Shown one piece after another: positions 10,338 to 21,065 of a stretch of DNA of 64,000 nt. Position 1 is the first letter of the stretch. The number at the start of each line of letters is the position of its first letter. The stretch is from Anniella stebbinsi (Eukaryota; Chordata; Lepidosauria; Squamata; Anniellidae): NCBI GenBank assembly GCA_029215795.1, contig JARDYH010000005.1:38508001-38572000 (forward strand), read 5' to 3'. The position numbers and the translations under genes were made by a program. The notes below the pieces were generated by a model. The model saw nothing but the letters and a program-made list of their open reading frames with translations. It was not told the origin of the DNA and did no database searches.

Positions 10338-11016
10338 TAGGGTGACCAGATAAAATCCAGGTCAGGGCTCATGTAACTTTAACAGTTGTACAGAAAAGGG
10401 AATTTCAGCCAGTGTCATTTGTATGCAATTAGTTCCTGGTGAAATTCCCTCTTCATCACAACAGTTAAAGTTGCAGGGGCCCTACCTTCTTTTGTATATC
10501 GTCACTCAAGTATAGTGCTTGCACCTTTAACTGTTGTGATGAAGACCCCCTCTAGATGGATTCTGTTTGACGCCTGGTTAGCCGATTATGCGCATAATCG
10601 CTGAAGCGCTTTATTGTAAATGCTTGTACGCAGGAGGTGATTGAGCGCACAACTGGTGGCCTTAACGGTTGTTTGAAATGCTCTTTACAAGTAGTTAATG
10701 CGGAGAATCGCTTGTTCACATAGGCAAAATGCGCTTTAACGGCCGGAGGAAAATAAAACTCGCTATTTAACGCGCATTCGATAATGCGCATAATCAGAGA
10801 GATAAAGCGCCTCAACTCCCGATTTACACTCTGCTCTTGTAGAGGTAAAATTTTTAATGAGACTTCAAAGAGCTTTAAAGGTCTCGTGTAGAGGCAGCCG
10901 AAGAGGGAATATCACCAGGAACTAATTGCATACAAATGACACTGGTTGAAAGTCCCTTTTCTCTACAACTGTTAAAGTTACATGAACCCTGACCTGGATT
11001 TTATCTGGTCAGCCTA
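10338..11016. mobile_element. Dimeric palindromic MITE (copy 3), split by an inserted element
   Basis: It starts TAGGGTGACCAGAT and ends ATCTGGTCAGCCTA, with TA at both edges. The second half is interrupted at 10544-10899 by another transposon with a GAA duplication. Without the insert the length is about 320 bp, as in the other copies. Confidence 0.75.
10544..10899. mobile_element. CpG-rich MITE, 3-bp TSD GAA (copy 1)
   Basis: This 356-bp element is flanked by GAA at 10541-10543 and 10900-10902, inside the host MITE word GATGAAGAGGG. That gives an exact empty-site reconstruction. Termini are GACCCCCTCTAG and GTAGAGGCAGCC, an imperfect inverted repeat. Internally it carries the perfect palindrome CGATTATGCGCATAATCG (10583-10600). 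The 3-bp duplication suggests PIF/Harbinger-type mobilisation. Copy 2 is at 51428-51782. Confidence 0.8.
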
Positions 11017-11136
11017 CATATGATCATCCTACACTCAATGCACGATTGAATTGTATTGTGGTAGGATCCAGAGCCATTTTTTCCTGCTTGTGACAAGCTG
11101 ACAATTTGGATAAGCATATCTGAGTTTTTCTGGGGT

Positions 11137-11151
11137 GGTGGTGGTGGTGGA
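11137..11151 (+). repeat. (TGG)n microsatellite
   Basis: Five GGT/TGG units in a row. Confidence 0.8.
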
Positions 11152-11494
11152 CCCCTCCCTCTAAACCTTTGCAAGGCAATTTGATTTGCAATTCTTAGGC
11201 TTCTTCTCTACTTTATTTAGGTTTAAAATCAAAGTATGGTTTAAATGGTTTCATTGCTTCTTTCAGACAGTAATTTTTGAAACAGAAAATCTTGCCAGGT
11301 TAGTGGATACAGAATTGCAGTCCCATAGATTTAATTTTTTTATTCACAAAGTGCCGAAATCCCAAAGTGTTCTGAGGCAATGCCTCTTGAATTGGAGGTG
11401 GGGGAGGGAGTAAGGAAAGCTCTGGCTCTGAGAAATAAATCTTGTCATTTTCCCCCTCAGGGAAGAAAACACCCCCTCTAAAAGTATGTGGGTC

Positions 11495-12070
11495 TCTGTC
11501 CCCAGGCCTTTAGCAGCATGTGATGAGTTTTTAATTGATTCCGGGTCTGTTTTTGATGTTTGGCTGATTGTTTTTAATAGGCTGACCATCTGAAAAGGAG
11601 GACAGGGCTCATATAACTTTAACAGTTGTAGAGAAAAGGAAATTTCAGCTGGTGTCATTTGTATGCAATTAGTTCCTGGTGAAATTCCCTCTTCATCACA
11701 ACTGTTAAAGGTGCAGGCACTATACTAGAGTGACCATATACAAAAGAAGGCAGGGCCCCTGCAACTTTAACTGTTGTGATGAAGAGGGAATTTCACCAGG
11801 AACTAATTGCATACAAATGACACTGATTGAAATTCCCTTTTCTCTACAACTGTTAAAGTTATATGAGCCCTGTCCTCCTTTTCAGATGGTCAGCCTATTT
11901 TTAATATGTATATTGTCTTTGTGTATGTTGTCTGTTGTCTGTTTTTATGTTTTTAAATTTTGTACATTTTTAATGTTTTAATCTTTTGTAACACACCCAG
12001 AGATCTTCAGCTATGGGGCAGTATAGAAATGTAAATAACATCACTATCATCATCAACAACAACAACAACA
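11495..12070 (+). mobile_element. L2/CR1-group LINE 3' end, interrupted at 11578-11897
   Basis: CCAGGCCTTTAGCAGCATG at the left matches a LINE protein C-terminus also seen at about 53430. The right end AATGTTTTAATCTTTTGTAA..ATGGGGCAGTATAGAAATG matches the 3' UTR at 53580-53660. It ends in ATC/AAC microsatellite DNA. A TA-flanked MITE splits it. Confidence 0.7.
11578..11897. mobile_element. Dimeric palindromic MITE, family GGTGACCATATG (copy 4)
   Basis: Perfect ends GGCTGACCATCTG and CAGATGGTCAGCC are flanked by TA at 11578-11579 and 11896-11897. It sits inside a LINE 3' end, which rejoins smoothly (GTTTTTAA..TTTTTAATATG) when the element is removed. It is therefore younger than that LINE copy. 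Confidence 0.85.
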
Positions 12071-13619
12071 ACTCCAAACATTATTTTCTGTCTTCCATAC
12101 CCATCAAACTGTGATGCTTTGTTTTACTTGGATAAAACAAAACCATGGGCAATATCCAAAATCAGTAATATTTAGAGCAGACCTTTTGAAATATATGAAC
12201 CTTAAGTTAGTCAAGACTAACTTACATTGCATTAATGTCAATGGGTTTACTCTAAGTAGGACTTATGTAGGATTTTGCCCCATGCCACCATTTCAGAAGA
12301 CAATGTACTTCATTTACCAATGGGATTCTGCTTGGTATTTCTGACCACACTCCTAGAAAAGAACAGTGTAGGTTTAATTTTTGGAGAAATCATCAAGCAG
12401 TAACTTATTCCCAGCGATAGCAGTAATTTATTCCCAGCGACAGAAAGCCAGGATTATTGCCTAGTACATTCTCCATAAAATATGCTCAACCAACCTGTTT
12501 TTCACTTTGTATTTAAGACTCTACTATGGAGATCCTGCACATCGTTGTAAAACATTCAGCTTCAATGAAGGACAAAATATAAAATGCATAATTTGATCCT
12601 GCTAGAGTGCAATCCTACATCTACTCAGAAGTTAGTAATTGTATATAGGTAAGTGTATATCGGATTGCAGCCTTAGTGTGCTTTAGCTGCCATAGCACAA
12701 ATGGGACATTGCAAGGAGGGACATAAAAGCAATATCCTATATCGGGCAAATGGGCAAAGATGAGCAAGTGTGCTTCAGTTGCCTCAACCTCATTTTGCTC
12801 TGGAGAAATAATGGCTCGGTTTTCGGGGGATATTCTTCAACTGGTTACTCCGGATGTCTAGGAATGGGGGTGTTCAGAGATAATTTTATTTATGCTGGTT
12901 GGATTGACTTAGTGATAAGGAACGTATGGTATTACAAACAGCCTGTTCATAATGAAGGTTCTAGTATATGGTTTATTATTAACTGCCTGTCGCAGAATGA
13001 CAGGCTGAGTCCCCAAAGTTCTACTCACAGTCTTCCCCCTGCTGCAACTGTACATTCATAGCTAAGAACAAAACTGATTCCTCTTGGGTTGTTCCCTGCC
13101 TTGCCAATCTCATGCAGAGGTAGACTGTTCCGCTCCTGCCAGTCTTTAAGATGGGCTTTAATTTAAGTGTCTCGACTGAGTGCTAGTTCTGTGAGACTCT
13201 GTCAGAAGATGTTTAATGCTGTCATTACAACATAAGTCATGCCCCATCTGAGGCAAGTTGTCTACGGAACGTGCCATGCTCAAATTGGCTGTATCACACT
13301 GCTGCTGTATCACAGACTGTGGTCAGAGGAAAAGCAGCTGTCGGGGGGGAAAGACAGGAAGAGGAGGGGGAGGGAACATCAGGGGGTAAAACGCGCATTG
13401 ATTTAGTCTTGAGGCTTTGAAAGCAGGTGGTTGCTGAGTAAGGCGGGAAATCAAGCTTCCTGGAGGTAAAATACATAGAGGCTAAGTGGCGGTATCAGCC
13501 AGTCGCTGTTTGACACCCTGAGAGTTGTGACACTTATTCAAGTGTCTGTCCACATGCTGCTAGTCTGCACATGTTCTGTCTTTAACAGTTGGGTTTACAA
13601 AAGGCAGCATTTTACCAGA
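12071..13619. other. Unclassified intronic sequence
   Basis: Holds two weak copies of the 80-bp dispersed repeat (about 12218-12280 and 12605-12675). The 12880-13230 part looks unique. No exon was found. Confidence 0.45.
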
Positions 13620-14040
13620 AAATCATTGGCTGCATTTGGATGTAACACTACATTATGCATTGTTGTTCTGTGAATGAGCTGGGGCTTGTGAGTTCTCCCT
13701 TCCTCTCTCCTCCTCCTCCAGTATGGCCACAAGGAAATCAAAACTTTCCATTACTGCTTTCAATTAACAACAGTTAAGCATGTTGTCCAAACCCTAAATT
13801 GTGATTAATTTTAACTGATTTACTAAAACAAGCTGGCTTCATAAACGATGGTGTGAAATTGGCTTGTTTTTGTAAACCATAGTAAACCATTTGTCCAGAT
13901 TTAACTAAACTGAGGATAGCTAAAATGGGAGCAAAAACTTCCAAATATCTCCTCAGGGGTGCACTGGAGGAGAAAGGATGGGGAAGCTGATGAGGCTGAG
14001 GCAATAAATCATAGTTTATCATTGCATTTAAACATAGCCC
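13620..14040. repeat. Possible DNA-transposon relic
   Basis: CTGCATTTGGATGTAACA at the left and CATTGCATTTAAACATAG at the right are similar in style to MITE termini. TTTGTAAACCATAGTAAACC lies inside. I could not show a proper inverted repeat or direct duplication. Confidence 0.3.
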
Positions 14041-14454
14041 CTGACACTTCCTTGCAAGTATAGGCCCAGATTAAAATATTTAAGCACATTGTTTATTGTT
14101 ATTGTTGTTTGTTTTTCTGTCCCCTATGTTGGATCCTGTATAGCAGAAGTTTAAAATTTAGCATGTGCCTTCATTCTGGTGACTTAGCAAGACTAATGTT
14201 GAGTTGAAAGGGGGTTGCTTTCTTGTAGACTCAAAAGCATGTGATTCCCCCCTCCCTTTGTGTTGGAACCTCAGAGTCAGGACATATAGAAAAGTGTGAT
14301 GTTGTCATAAATTGGCTGCTCCCGGTCTGAGATTAGTGGGCCGATCAAGTGATGGTGAAGGAAGAGGGCTGGCGGAGAGCACAGCAGACACAGTCGGCAG
14401 ATTCTGGTGACAACACTGTGGAAAATGTCAGCGGGTGAATAGTGGCGAGGAGAA

Positions 14455-14935
14455 CAGCGCCCGGAAACTGATTGGCAGCCAGTGAAGAGATTTAAAAACT
14501 GGTGTAATGTGGTCACCCCTAGATGTACCGGTGACCAACCTGGCTGCCATATTTTGAACTAGTTGAAGTTTCCGGACTAGGCACAGAGGTAGCCCTATGT
14601 ACAGTGCACTGCAGAAGTCGAGCTTCGAAGTTACCAGCACGTGCACTACTGATTTTAGGTCTTCCAACTCTAGGAAGTGGCGCAGCTGGCGTATCAGCCG
14701 AAGCTGATAGTAGGCACTCCTGGCAGTCACATCTATCTGAGCTGTCATTTGGAGCGACGGATCAAGGAGCACCCCCAAGCTGCGAACACAGCCTTTCAGG
14801 GGGAGTGGAACCCCATCCAGAACTGGTTGACACACCTCCAACCCCGGGTTGTGGCCCTTGACAGTAAGCACCTCCGTCTTGTCTGGATTCAGCCTCAGTA
14901 GTGTAGATAGGCTCACAGTCTCTGTTCGTAATTCC
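14455..14935 (-). mobile_element. L2/CR1-group LINE fragment (region after the RT core)
   Basis: The minus-strand frame includes LNPDKTEVLTVKG, then SLQMTAQIDVTARSAYYQLR, and later LVQNMAARLVTG and SLHWLPISFRA. These align in order with about 36575-37010 of the open LINE at 35618-37452, so it is the same family. It is truncated at both ends and lacks the YADD motif. Confidence 0.85.
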
Positions 14936-15314
14936 AATATTTGATTGTATTTCAAGTAAGCACAGGTCTTGAGGGTGCCAATTTTAATTTTGATTGTGTA
15001 ATGTGATGTGTTCGTTGAAAAAGCTGTTAAATGCCTTACAACCTACTTGGACAGCCTTGCCCTATACTTGTTTGTGATGTGGCTGTGAAGTGTAAGATCA
15101 CACACACTGATTGGCAATAATTGTGGGGATTCCCCTTAGCTTGCCACTCACAGCCCCAGTAGGGAGGGCACATGGTGCACTAAATGCTTTGCCCACCCCA
15201 CATCCTTCTCAATGGGGGAAAGCACATGGCAGGTGAAGCATACTGTTCTCCAAGCAATTTAGCTTTCAATCTCTGTGTTCACAGTAAACACCCCACCCCC
15301 TTTGCATAGTAAAC
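14936..15314. other. Unclassified intronic sequence
   Basis: No repeat or exon recognised. Confidence 0.4.
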
Positions 15315-15317
15315 CTG

Positions 15318-15462
15318 GGCCAGATCTAAACCTTGTGTCAAATCATTACGAATGTGGAATAAAAAGCAGGAAAAAACATTATGGAAGTGTTATATGGACT
15401 GTGGATTATGCCCCAATGGTTATCACTGCACTTCAATACAAAGCAGCAGTGTAGATCTAGCC
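15318..15462. mobile_element. Short MITE, TSD CTG
   Basis: The 145-bp element runs from GGCCAGATCTA to TAGATCTAGCC, near-perfect inverted ends. CTG duplications flank it at 15315-15317 and 15463-15465. A 3-bp duplication fits PIF/Harbinger-type mobilisation. Confidence 0.7.
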
Positions 15463-15622
15463 CTGCTGTGCCTTCTCTCTCCCAGGCTCCACTGAAGAAA
15501 CAGGCAGTATGCTTCATGTATGATACTCTGAGTTTATGTGGTTCTGCTTATATTTTTAACAATGGATCTATGAAACTGAAAAAATGCTGAACCCCATTAT
15601 GACAGGAAACATGTGAGTCTTA

Positions 15623-16178
15623 GGGCTCATCTACACCTGCAGGCCTTCTGGGACGTGGGGGGGGGGGGAAGACCTCGGGCTTTCCAGCTTCTGGGGTCGT
15701 CCCCTAGGGTCCAAACGCCAGCGCATCATCCCGGACGTGAAGAGGGACATTCCGGCGTGGTGTCCCCCCCCTCCAAAAGGAGATGTTTGCACAATTGCGC
15801 AGGTGCGATCCTGCTCTAAAAGTAAGTTTTTTTGTTTTTTTTATGGAAACTTGGCGCCGAAACGGCCGAGAGTCATCCCAGGGATGGCAAAAATACTCCC
15901 CTCGATGGGCATGGACTCCCCCTGCAGAGCTCCATGCCCGTTTGGAGCTCTGCTACTCGTGGGGAGGAGGGACAACCCCTGGAGTGAGCTTCACACTGTC
16001 TGCAGACCTCAGGGTTGTCCCTGGACTGCGGGAAAAATCATGAAAAATCCAGTCCCAGTTATCCTGGGACAACTGAGCTCTCATCCCTGGTTGACTTTGG
16101 GATCACCTGTGCGTCATTTGGATGCACAGGGACGATCTCGAGCCGACCCCAGGATGACTGGCTGGTGTAGACATGGCC
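15623..16178. mobile_element. MITE family CATCTACACC, TSD TTA (copy 1)
   Basis: The 556-bp GC-rich element has ends GGGCTCATCTACACC and GGTGTAGACATGGCC. TTA flanks it at 15620-15622 and 16179-16181. The right half carries CCCAGTTATCCTGGGA-type palindromic words. The 238-codon open frame that overlaps it is a by-product of the GC-rich transposon, not a gene. Copy 2 is at 39926-40408. Confidence 0.8.
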
Positions 16179-16621
16179 TTAGTAGAACAAAATATAGCTC
16201 CTCCTGTAATGGTCAACCTCCCCAAAGTGGATTGAGTGGCAATCTATTAACAATTTTTCCTACAAGCGGGACCTGCAGCAAAATGTTGCAGCGTGGAGAG
16301 CTCTTGTTCATTGTTCCAGTCAGCCATGCCCTCCTCCATGATACTCCCATTCTGTTCCTCCTTCCCCCTAGTTTTCCATGTTTTTCTGCAACCATCAATA
16401 CGAATTCCATGGCTAATGAGCATGTTCAGTCCTTACTCAGCTGTCCTTCCTGACCCCCATATAGGGTTTTGTTAGCACTTCTGTGAACCTTAGCATTTTC
16501 CCAAGCCTGCTGATACCTTCCACTTGTGCAGTGGCAGCACAGGCTCTCATGCTGCCTGAGGTGGGAGAAAAGCTGCTGCCACCACCGTGACCCCCACCTG
16601 CCCTGAGCAGGGCAAAAATGG

Positions 16622-16678
16622 ACTCTCTGAAGAGCCATGTCAGCCAGCGAAAGCAGCTGCCATGGCTCTTCAGAGAGT
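16622..16678. repeat. Perfect 18-bp-arm hairpin
   Basis: ACTCTCTGAAGAGCCATG (16622-16639) is exactly complementary to 16661-16678, with a 21-nt loop. It could be a tiny MITE core or a foldback. There is no evidence that it is transcribed. Confidence 0.6.
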
Positions 16679-16699
16679 TGCCCTGTCAGAAATGCATCA

Positions 16700-17080
16700 T
16701 ACTAGGGGAATCTTTCCTCAAGAGTGACTCGAGTGTTTTATCACATGCTCGCGAGTGGCCACTCACGGTTCTTCATGGGACATTTTGACGACGCAACGAT
16801 CCTGCCACACGTCTCCCGCTCCATTTGCCAGTTTTCCCATTTTAAAATAAGTTTAAAAAAACCCAACTTTTTAAAAATAAGGCAGGATTTGTCAGGATTT
16901 CCTGCCACGTGCGGGAAAGTTCCGCTATAAAGGGTGCTGTTCCCATTGTTCTATTGGGGCCAGGTGGTCTCTGCACACTTCCCCGTGTAATTGGAGCTCA
17001 TCCCCAATGCGGGAAGTGAAATGGTGGGTGAGCAGAGCAACGGTATTGTACGGAAGGGAAACACAATTTACCTCTGTCTA
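16700..17080 (+). repeat. Dispersed element with GTGGCCACTCACGG word (copy 1)
   Basis: Shared ordered words (GCGAGTGGCCACTCACGG, ATTTTGACGACG, GGATTTCCTGCCACGTGC, CGCTATAA) relate it to 42440-42800 and, inverted, to 41105-41459. The ends are not defined here. Confidence 0.6.
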
Positions 17081-18312
17081 AAGGAGCTCATTGCCTGGAG
17101 AGATGTCCAAGGAGATTGTCTGTGCTGCAGCTGATCTCACGAGAAACCTCTCCTTCAGAGCAGCCCCCCCTTCCTCTGTTAGCTCTGGCTAAACAGAGGT
17201 CAGGGTGGGTGCTCTGGAGGAGGGGTGTCATGGCACAGGCGATCGTCTAGGATACCTCTCCAGCCAGGCTCTAAGGAAGGATTCCCCTCCCCTCAAAGAC
17301 ATTTTTGAATATCTGCATGCTTATGCTGATACATCCCTTTTAGTTGTACCATTTTGACTACATAAGGGCTAGCACCTGGACAATTAAGATCACTATTTGT
17401 ATATGATGATGTCTTTCAACTCATATTGTTAACCTCTCTGATGGCTAAGCAACCAACAGGTATACATATTAATTCACAAGAATCAGACCCTTCAATAATA
17501 AGATGAGTCATTTTATAGGTTAAAATTATACAGTAATTTACCTTAACTATTGGGAGGCTGGCATCCACCTAATAGCTCTTCTAGTAGAATAATAGATACT
17601 GGGGAAAGTGCTGTGTCTGTTGGTTGCCATGAAATAGAGGCGCTACATTCACTAGTGAAACCAATTACAGCTTATAATGTGTTCCTGCATATTACTATTT
17701 CTTTGTATCTGAAAAGGACAAAGGAGCATTATATCCACCTAGCAGTTTCTTATTCTCAAATTCTCAAATTACAAGTGTGTCATTTACTACACAAACCGGC
17801 GCCTTTCAAATGTGACCTGCTCCATTTTGTATTCATCATCGTCTTTGGCTGATTCTTGGCAATGTGCAACTCTGGCTTGTTTTGAAAGCATGCTTCTCTT
17901 TATTGGAACTTTTACATGCAATGAAATGTATTCATGATGTGTGCTGTGAACACTTCACTCACCACCCGACACATTACTTTGCTTTCCATTTACCAAATAC
18001 ACATCATGAAACTGTTGATCCTGCGCAGAAACCAGTCAAGGCTCATTGCACGTAATGGGATTATTGACTTTAGCCACGATCTTAATGTGAGCACATACGC
18101 TATGTTTATTCTGTGATCCCCCCCCTTTCAGCAGCGCTCTTGTCACGTCTCCCAATGGCTTCAAAACTGTTCTGCACCCTTAAGAATAATAGTAAAGAAG
18201 CAGCCATGTGGGGATTTGTGTGAAGGAGAAGCTGTTGAAAGGGAAATGAAAAAAATGAAAAAAATACGTAGGATTCACAGGGATATTAAACCTCTTAATT
18301 CAATTTAGGAGA
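17081..18312. other. Unclassified, mostly unique intronic sequence
   Basis: Nothing named was found. AT-rich and low in recognisable repeats from about 17290 to 18110, so it could contain conserved noncoding DNA. I saw no splice-flanked open exon. Confidence 0.4.
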
Positions 18313-18793
18313 AGCTCTTCCAGTGGTGAGTGGGGCCAAAGGCAAAAGGGGCGGGGTCAAAATACCAGCATATTGTAGCTTAAAGCTCTTACTGCCAGTA
18401 ATTAATCCTTAGAAGAGGCTTGTTGCCCTTTTGGAATGGGGGGAAACAATGGAGGCTGGTGGCTCCGATGTTAGTGGGGTGGTGAATCCATTCTGGGTTT
18501 CAGTCAGAACTCTAAAGGAGCTCTCCAAAGGGCTAAACCCTACCCCCAAAATGGGTTCAGCACTTGGATAGCTTCTTCAGAGTCCTGATTTGTCCTGACT
18601 GAAACCCGGAGCAGATTCGCTGCCCCACTGACATCAGAGCCACCAGCCTCCACTGGGAAAATCCCCGCAAAAGCCAGGAAACCACCAAATGATTAGCAGT
18701 TGGGAAGGGGGCATGGCCAGCCCTGGCAGGCTAAATTGGGATCACAAGTGGACCAGATTTGGCCAGTGAGCCTGAGGTTCAACAGCTCTGTTG
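18313..18793. mobile_element. hAT-like repeat GTGGGGCCAAAGG (copy 1), split
   Basis: The left part CAAAGGCAAAAGGGGCGGG and CAGCATATTGTAGCTTAA, and the right part AGCCAGGAAACCACCAAATG, match copies at 40985-41617 and 48525-49457. It is interrupted by the element at about 18450-18652. The left end looks truncated. Confidence 0.65.
18450..18652. mobile_element. MITE with long TGGAGGCTGGTGGCTC inverted repeats
   Basis: The arms starting TGGAGGCTGGTGGCTC at 18450 and ending GAGCCACCAGCCTCCA-like at 18652 pair for about 50 bp with mismatches. GGAAA occurs just outside both ends and may be its target duplication. It sits inside the hAT-like repeat. Confidence 0.65.
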
Positions 18794-19424
18794 CATTGGA
18801 ATTGCTGGAAATTGGCCTGGCAAAGGTTACCAAACCAGCTACAACCATCCATGCCTTCCTTCCAACTCTCTCCCAAATGGGATTCACTCTCCTTCAATGG
18901 CTGCATAGACCCTTGCTCTTTTTTTTGTTAGGGGAAAAAAGAGATTTCAGTTCAACTTCCTTGTTCCTTCTACTCAGACATGAGGCTGAGTAAGCTCTCC
19001 CCTTGATGGAAATGTACACTGAGGGGGGGGAGGGTTCCTCAAAATTATGGCTGCCTATAGCTGCTTATAGTTGCTTGGAGGCTGCTATAGCCATCAGGTT
19101 TTCTTCTATACAGTGCCTTGTTAGGAGGCAAATTATGAATTGGGCCTCATATCTCTGCTGAAGTACAGCCTCAGATGTAACTGTAAACCCAAACTTTCCA
19201 AAACCACCACCACCACCAAAAATAATCACCACCCCACCACCCTTGTTAATATGAAACTAGCTGTCCGAGTTTTCTACCTAATTTTTCTACTCTAAACCAG
19301 ATTTATTGTTGCATAAACAAGCTCAGAATTCAGCCATATCTTATCTCTTCCTTTCTCCTTTTCCCTCAGAAAGTGCATCGTTCAGCTTAAATATTGGAAT
19401 TCTGACACCCAACCCCACCCCACC
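18794..19424. other. Unclassified intronic sequence with CACCAC microsatellite
   Basis: A short CCACCA tract lies near 19204-19230. Nothing else recognised. Confidence 0.4.
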
Positions 19425-20062
19425 TGACGTGTTTACTATACAGAATCCAAGAAGCCAGCCAATTTCCTTATCTACGAATTTACTTGTTTAAAGAGGTTTA
19501 TTTACAGTTCATGAATTCAATTACAAATTGCCAGGGTCATGCCATTAGTTCCATCAGTCCAGTCATCTAAGCCGAAGGTCAAACCAGGTTTCCGAATTCC
19601 AGGGTTCAAAGCAACAGTCAGCCGGGTGTTCAGTCCACAGATTCTGATCCAAGATCACGGAGAAGGTCAAGAGCCGAAAACGTTGGTTGTTCTCAACAAA
19701 CCTTAGCTTCTGCCTGCCTCCCCCTATATACTCTGTTTGAGCCTGCTCACAGCTGCATGCAATTCCCTCGTTATCTTACTTAAGGCTTGCGTCAGCTGTG
19801 CTCTGTTTTCTCAGTCTCATACTTCGCCTTGTGGGCTTAGCTTTCTCCGCCCCTTTGCTGGGGAGTTACTGGACAAACTCCTTCAGGCCCCGAGTCTTCC
19901 TCATTAGAAACAGGGGGTGGGGGAGGGTGGCTTTCCTGGGGCTCTTCTGAGGACCCTGCCTGCTGTTCCTCCTCCTCTGGTAAGTCCTGGGGAAGGGGTA
20001 GAGCTGCAGTTTCTGCCCCTTCTTCCTCCTCAGAGGAAGATTCTTCAGCCTGCCTCATGACA
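19425..20062 (-). mobile_element. Solo LTR (copy C), TSD CCACC
   Basis: On the minus strand this 638-bp segment begins TGTCATGAGG and ends CACGTCA. Perfect 5-bp repeats CCACC flank it (19420-19424, 20063-20067). It has a TATATA box (19725-19730 complement) and an AATAAA signal (19497-19502 complement) in the order expected for an LTR promoter and polyadenylation site. The ATG at LTR base 5 opens a frame of about 73 codons to 19837, very rich in Glu, Ser and Pro. No internal element sequence remains. Confidence 0.85.
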
Positions 20063-20499
20063 CCACCCCTCAACCTGCTTGACCTTCCTGGTTCATCCAT
20101 TTCTAATTCTGATGTGTTTCCATCTGAGATCCTTTATTCAAAAGATCTATTATATATTCGAGAAGGGGTTGGAAAGGAAGCCTTCCCTCATTTTCTAGAC
20201 TGAAATTCTCCTTATGAGCCTTTTCTTGACTGACAGAAACTGTTTTATCTTCGTTCCTGTTCTCTTTTGCTTCACATCTTTGTGTGTTTTTTCTTCAAAA
20301 GATCTATATACTTCAAACACTCTTTAACACCTCGCTTTGACTTTGTCCATACTGACTGCATTGTAGCATGATGAAACGTAACTTCTTCAAGATGTCTCTT
20401 GTCCTGCATACAAGCTACAGCTGCCTGTCATTTTTCTTTGACTCCCCAAATTGTAAATTGGCTGATGCTAGCAGGGATAATCTAATCTCTTTTACATTA
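20063..20499. other. Unclassified intronic sequence
   Basis: Contains two AAAAGATCTAT words (about 20138 and 20298) but no defined element. Confidence 0.4.
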
Positions 20500-21065
20500 T
20501 CTATTTATTTATTTGATTTGTATCCTACCTTTCTACAAAAAAAGGCTCTCAAGGCAGCTGACAGTGACAGGCAGAATTAATATTAATTAAAGCAATAAAA
20601 CAATACATTAAAACAATAATTACAGTTTTAAGAAATAAAAAAACCTCACCCAACCCAACAGACCTACTTACAGGCCAAAGGCCTTCTTAAATATGGTGGT
20701 GTTTGCCTGCCAGTGGAAGGACAACAGAGAGGGAGTGAGCCTAGTTTCCCTTGGGAGGGAATTCCAGAGGCTGGGAGCAGCCATTGAAAAGGCCCTGTCT
20801 TGGGTCACCACCAAACTCACCTCTGAAGGCAGCGGTCTTGAAAGAAGGACCTCTCCAGAAGATTTTAAGGACTGGGCAAGCTTGTATGGGAGAAGGCAGT
20901 CTCTCAGGTAGCCTGATCCCAAGCCATAGAGGGTTTTATAGGTCATAACTAGTACTTTTAATTCTGCCTGGGATTCTGTCCAGAGACAGACCAGCTGCTG
21001 TAACAACTGGTGCCAACGCCCTCCTCCCTTCTTCCTGAGGCTGGTGCAACATCCCCAGCTGATAA
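20500..21065 (-). mobile_element. L2/CR1-group LINE 3' end
   Basis: The minus-strand frame contains YKTLYGLGSGYLRDCLLPYK, then AAPSLWNSLPRETR and FKKAFGL. This is the usual C-terminus of this LINE group. A 3' UTR follows with AGCTGCCTTGAGAGCC and an (AAAT)n tail near 20507. It is 5'-truncated near 21065. It is a different subfamily from the 35618 element. Confidence 0.8.

Noticed and set aside
15737..16453. 238-codon open frame
   Set aside because: It lies mostly inside the GC-rich, TTA-flanked MITE at 15623-16178. It has no domain or splice context.
19837..20100. Acidic host protein gene
   Set aside because: The frame lies almost wholly in a solo LTR with a perfect TSD, so it is annotated as part of the LTR.
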